A stretch of DNA of 64,000 nucleotides from Aphelocoma coerulescens (Eukaryota > Chordata > Aves > Passeriformes > Corvidae), in assembly GCF_041296385.1 (NCBI RefSeq), contig NW_027184083.1:3162001-3226000 (forward strand), read 5' to 3'. Positions 62,457 through 64,000 of this stretch are shown here, piece after piece. Numbering within the stretch: the first letter of the stretch is position 1; every line of letters begins with the position of its first letter. The position numbers and the translations under genes are program-made. The notes beneath the pieces were generated by a model. That model was not told the DNA's origin. It searched no databases and worked only from the letters and a program-made list of their open reading frames with translations.

Positions 62457-64000
62457 AGCAGTGGTCGCTCTATGGTGAGAAGTTGAAGGCGCTCGAGAAG
62501 CTCGTGGAGGAGCAACTTGAAAAGGGGAATATCGTGGAATCCAACAGCCCGTGGAATTCCCCTGTCTCTGTTATCAAAAAGCCTAACAAAGACAAATGGC
62601 GGCTCCTCCAGGACCTTCGTCAAATTAACAATGCTATTGAGGACATGGGCTCTCTCCAACCAGGGATGCCATCCCCAACGATGCTCCCTCAAAATTGGAA
62701 TCTGGCAGTAATTGACATTAAAGACTGCTTTTTCCAAATTCCCCTGCACCCTGACGATGCCCCGCGTTTTGCCTTCTCGATTCCTGTTATCAATCGAGAA
62801 GCCCCAAGGAAAAGATACCATTGGAAGGTGTTGCCACAGGGTATGAAGAACAGCCCGACCATCTGCCAATGGTATGTCTCTTCCTTGCTTGCCCCAGTTT
62901 GCGCAGCAGCAAAAGAGGCCATCATCTTCCATTATATGGATGATGTCCTCGTGTGTGCCCCCGACAATGACATGCTTGCCAGTGTGCTCGACCTGACAAT
63001 CAATGCATTGGTTGCTGCAGGGTTCGAGCTCCAAGAGGAAAAGATTCAACGGATGCCACCTTGGAAGTACCTGGGCCTACAAATTACAAAGCGGACCATT
63101 GTGCCGCAAAAATTGGCTATCAATACCAACATCAAGACTCTGGCAGATGTCCACCAGCTGTGTGGGTCTTTAAATTGGGTGAGGCCGTGGCTGGGTCTGT
63201 CCACCGAAGACCTAGCCCCCCTTTTTGATTTACTAAAAGGGGGAGAGGAGCTTAGTTCTCCCCGGACACTCACCCCAGAGGTGCAAACAGCTCTGGAGAA
63301 GGTGCAACATCTAATGTCCACCAGGCAGGCAAGCAGGTGTAGGCCTGACTTGCCATTCAAATTCATCATCCTGGGTAATCTGCCACACTTGCACGGGGTT
63401 GTCTTCCAATGGGAAGACAACAAAAAGAAGAGCAAAAAGGACCAGGACCGGAGGGATCCCCTCTTAATTATAGAGTGGGTATTTCTCAGTCACCATCGGT
63501 CCAAGAGGATGACACAGCCACAAGAGCTGATGGCTGAACTGATCCGGAAGGCTAGGATCCGGATCAGAGAGTTATCACGATGTGACTTCGACTGCATCCG
63601 CGTGCCAATTAGGAAAAAAATGGGTCAAATTACTAAGGCGATGTTGGAGAGTCTGCTTCAAGATTGTGAAGCATTGCAGTTTGCTCTGGAGGGCTACACA
63701 GGCCAAATTTCTTTGCATAGGCCAGCCCACAAAATATTCAATTCGGAAGTTCAATTCGAATTAAATATAATAAGTGTTCGGAGCAAGGAACCTCTAAAGG
63801 CCTTGACAGTTTTTACTGACGCGTCCGGGGCGACTTGGAAAAACGCCCAAACTCAGCGGTGGGAGACTGACATCAAAGAGGTAGAAGGATCGCCTCAGGT
63901 TGCTGAGTTGGACGCAGTCGTCAGGGCTTTCGAAAGGTTCCCCGAACCCCTAAATTTGGTAACAGACTCTGCATATGTTGCAGGGGTAGTCTCCAGAGCC
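62435..64000 (+). CDS. pol: Pol, unit 5, cut by the window end
   Basis: Open from the pro overlap to the window edge, reaching the third RNase H motif. YMDD is intact. Two private changes: Phe to Ser in SPVSVIKKP (near 62567) and Pro to Thr in QITKAML (near 63631). Confidence 0.88.

Larger units (their letters stand above)
31212..64000 (+). mobile_element. Tandem array of env-deleted betaretrovirus-like proviruses sharing LTRs (4 full units plus part of a fifth)
   Basis: The same 6.85-kb sequence is repeated head to tail with LTR starts at 31212, 38066, 44917, 51768 and 58618. Only one LTR lies between successive internal regions, so the structure is (LTR-gag-pro-pol-env remnant)n. Unit lengths are 6854, 6851, 6851 and 6850 bp; differences come mainly from the poly-C tract in the LTR, the gag G-run and a 9-bp indel after gag. 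By eye, units differ at well under 1 percent of sites, so the array is recent. It continues past the window, and no right-hand flank is seen. Confidence 0.95.

Noticed and set aside
31212..64000. Long regular spacing suggesting a CRISPR-like or satellite array
   Set aside because: The 6.85-kb repeat is fully explained by retroviral LTR, gag, pro and pol; there are no short repeats with unique spacers.

Overview
The window is from a bird nuclear genome. Three things show this: many CR1 LINE fragments in both orientations, an ERVL-type LTR of the kind common in avian genomes, and a CpG-island first exon on the minus strand (12353-12533) whose 60 codons I recognise as the N-terminus of MAP1B. 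I see no other host coding exon, no prokaryote-like operon, no tRNA or rRNA gene and no CRISPR array.

Left part (1-11500): nested CR1 copies, a solo LTR with a 6-bp target duplication (224-702) inside one CR1, one copy of an LTR family called A here, an ERVL-type LTR (8573-9488) and long stretches with nothing recognisable. If MAP1B is read correctly, this lies in its first intron. 11540-12960 is a CpG island with MAP1B exon 1, its splice donor and an upstream TATA-like box. From 13690 to 31211, 5' of MAP1B, the sequence is almost all LTR elements: two family-B LTR-like copies, two family-A LTRs as a near-identical inverted pair, three family-C LTRs (one with a second solo LTR nested inside it), and a broken minus-strand betaretrovirus-like provirus (21950-about 30960) with gag, pro, pol, env and a 3' LTR. 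That provirus is split by the family-C LTR (5-bp duplication) and by another solo LTR in gag.

Right part (31212-64000, open at the window edge) is the main finding: a head-to-tail array of one endogenous betaretrovirus-like element. Neighbouring units share a single LTR (LTR-gag-pro-pol-LTR-gag-pro-pol ...). LTR starts are at 31212, 38066, 44917, 51768 and 58618, so periods are 6854, 6851, 6851 and 6850 bp. Each complete unit has an LTR of about 610 bp, two primer-binding-site-like sequences 69 bp apart, a consensus splice donor, twin leader hairpins, gag with one zinc knuckle, an A-AAA-AAC gag-pro frameshift site, a protease reading frame, pol (RT, RNase H, integrase), a splice acceptor followed only by the membrane-anchor end of env, and a polypurine tract. 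The env gene is otherwise deleted, which suggests an intracellular, IAP-like life style.

No unit is fully intact. Unit 1 has an open gag but a 1-bp insertion in RT. Units 2, 3 and 4 have a full 858-codon pol frame but share a 1-bp expansion of a G-run that splits gag; unit 4 also has YMDD changed to YRDD. Unit 5 has the gag frameshift plus a nonsense codon. Variants are shared in mosaic patterns between units, suggesting unequal crossover or gene conversion between very young copies. Copy number, unit order and the G-run length all need long reads spanning the array, because near-identical tandem units are prone to assembly error.
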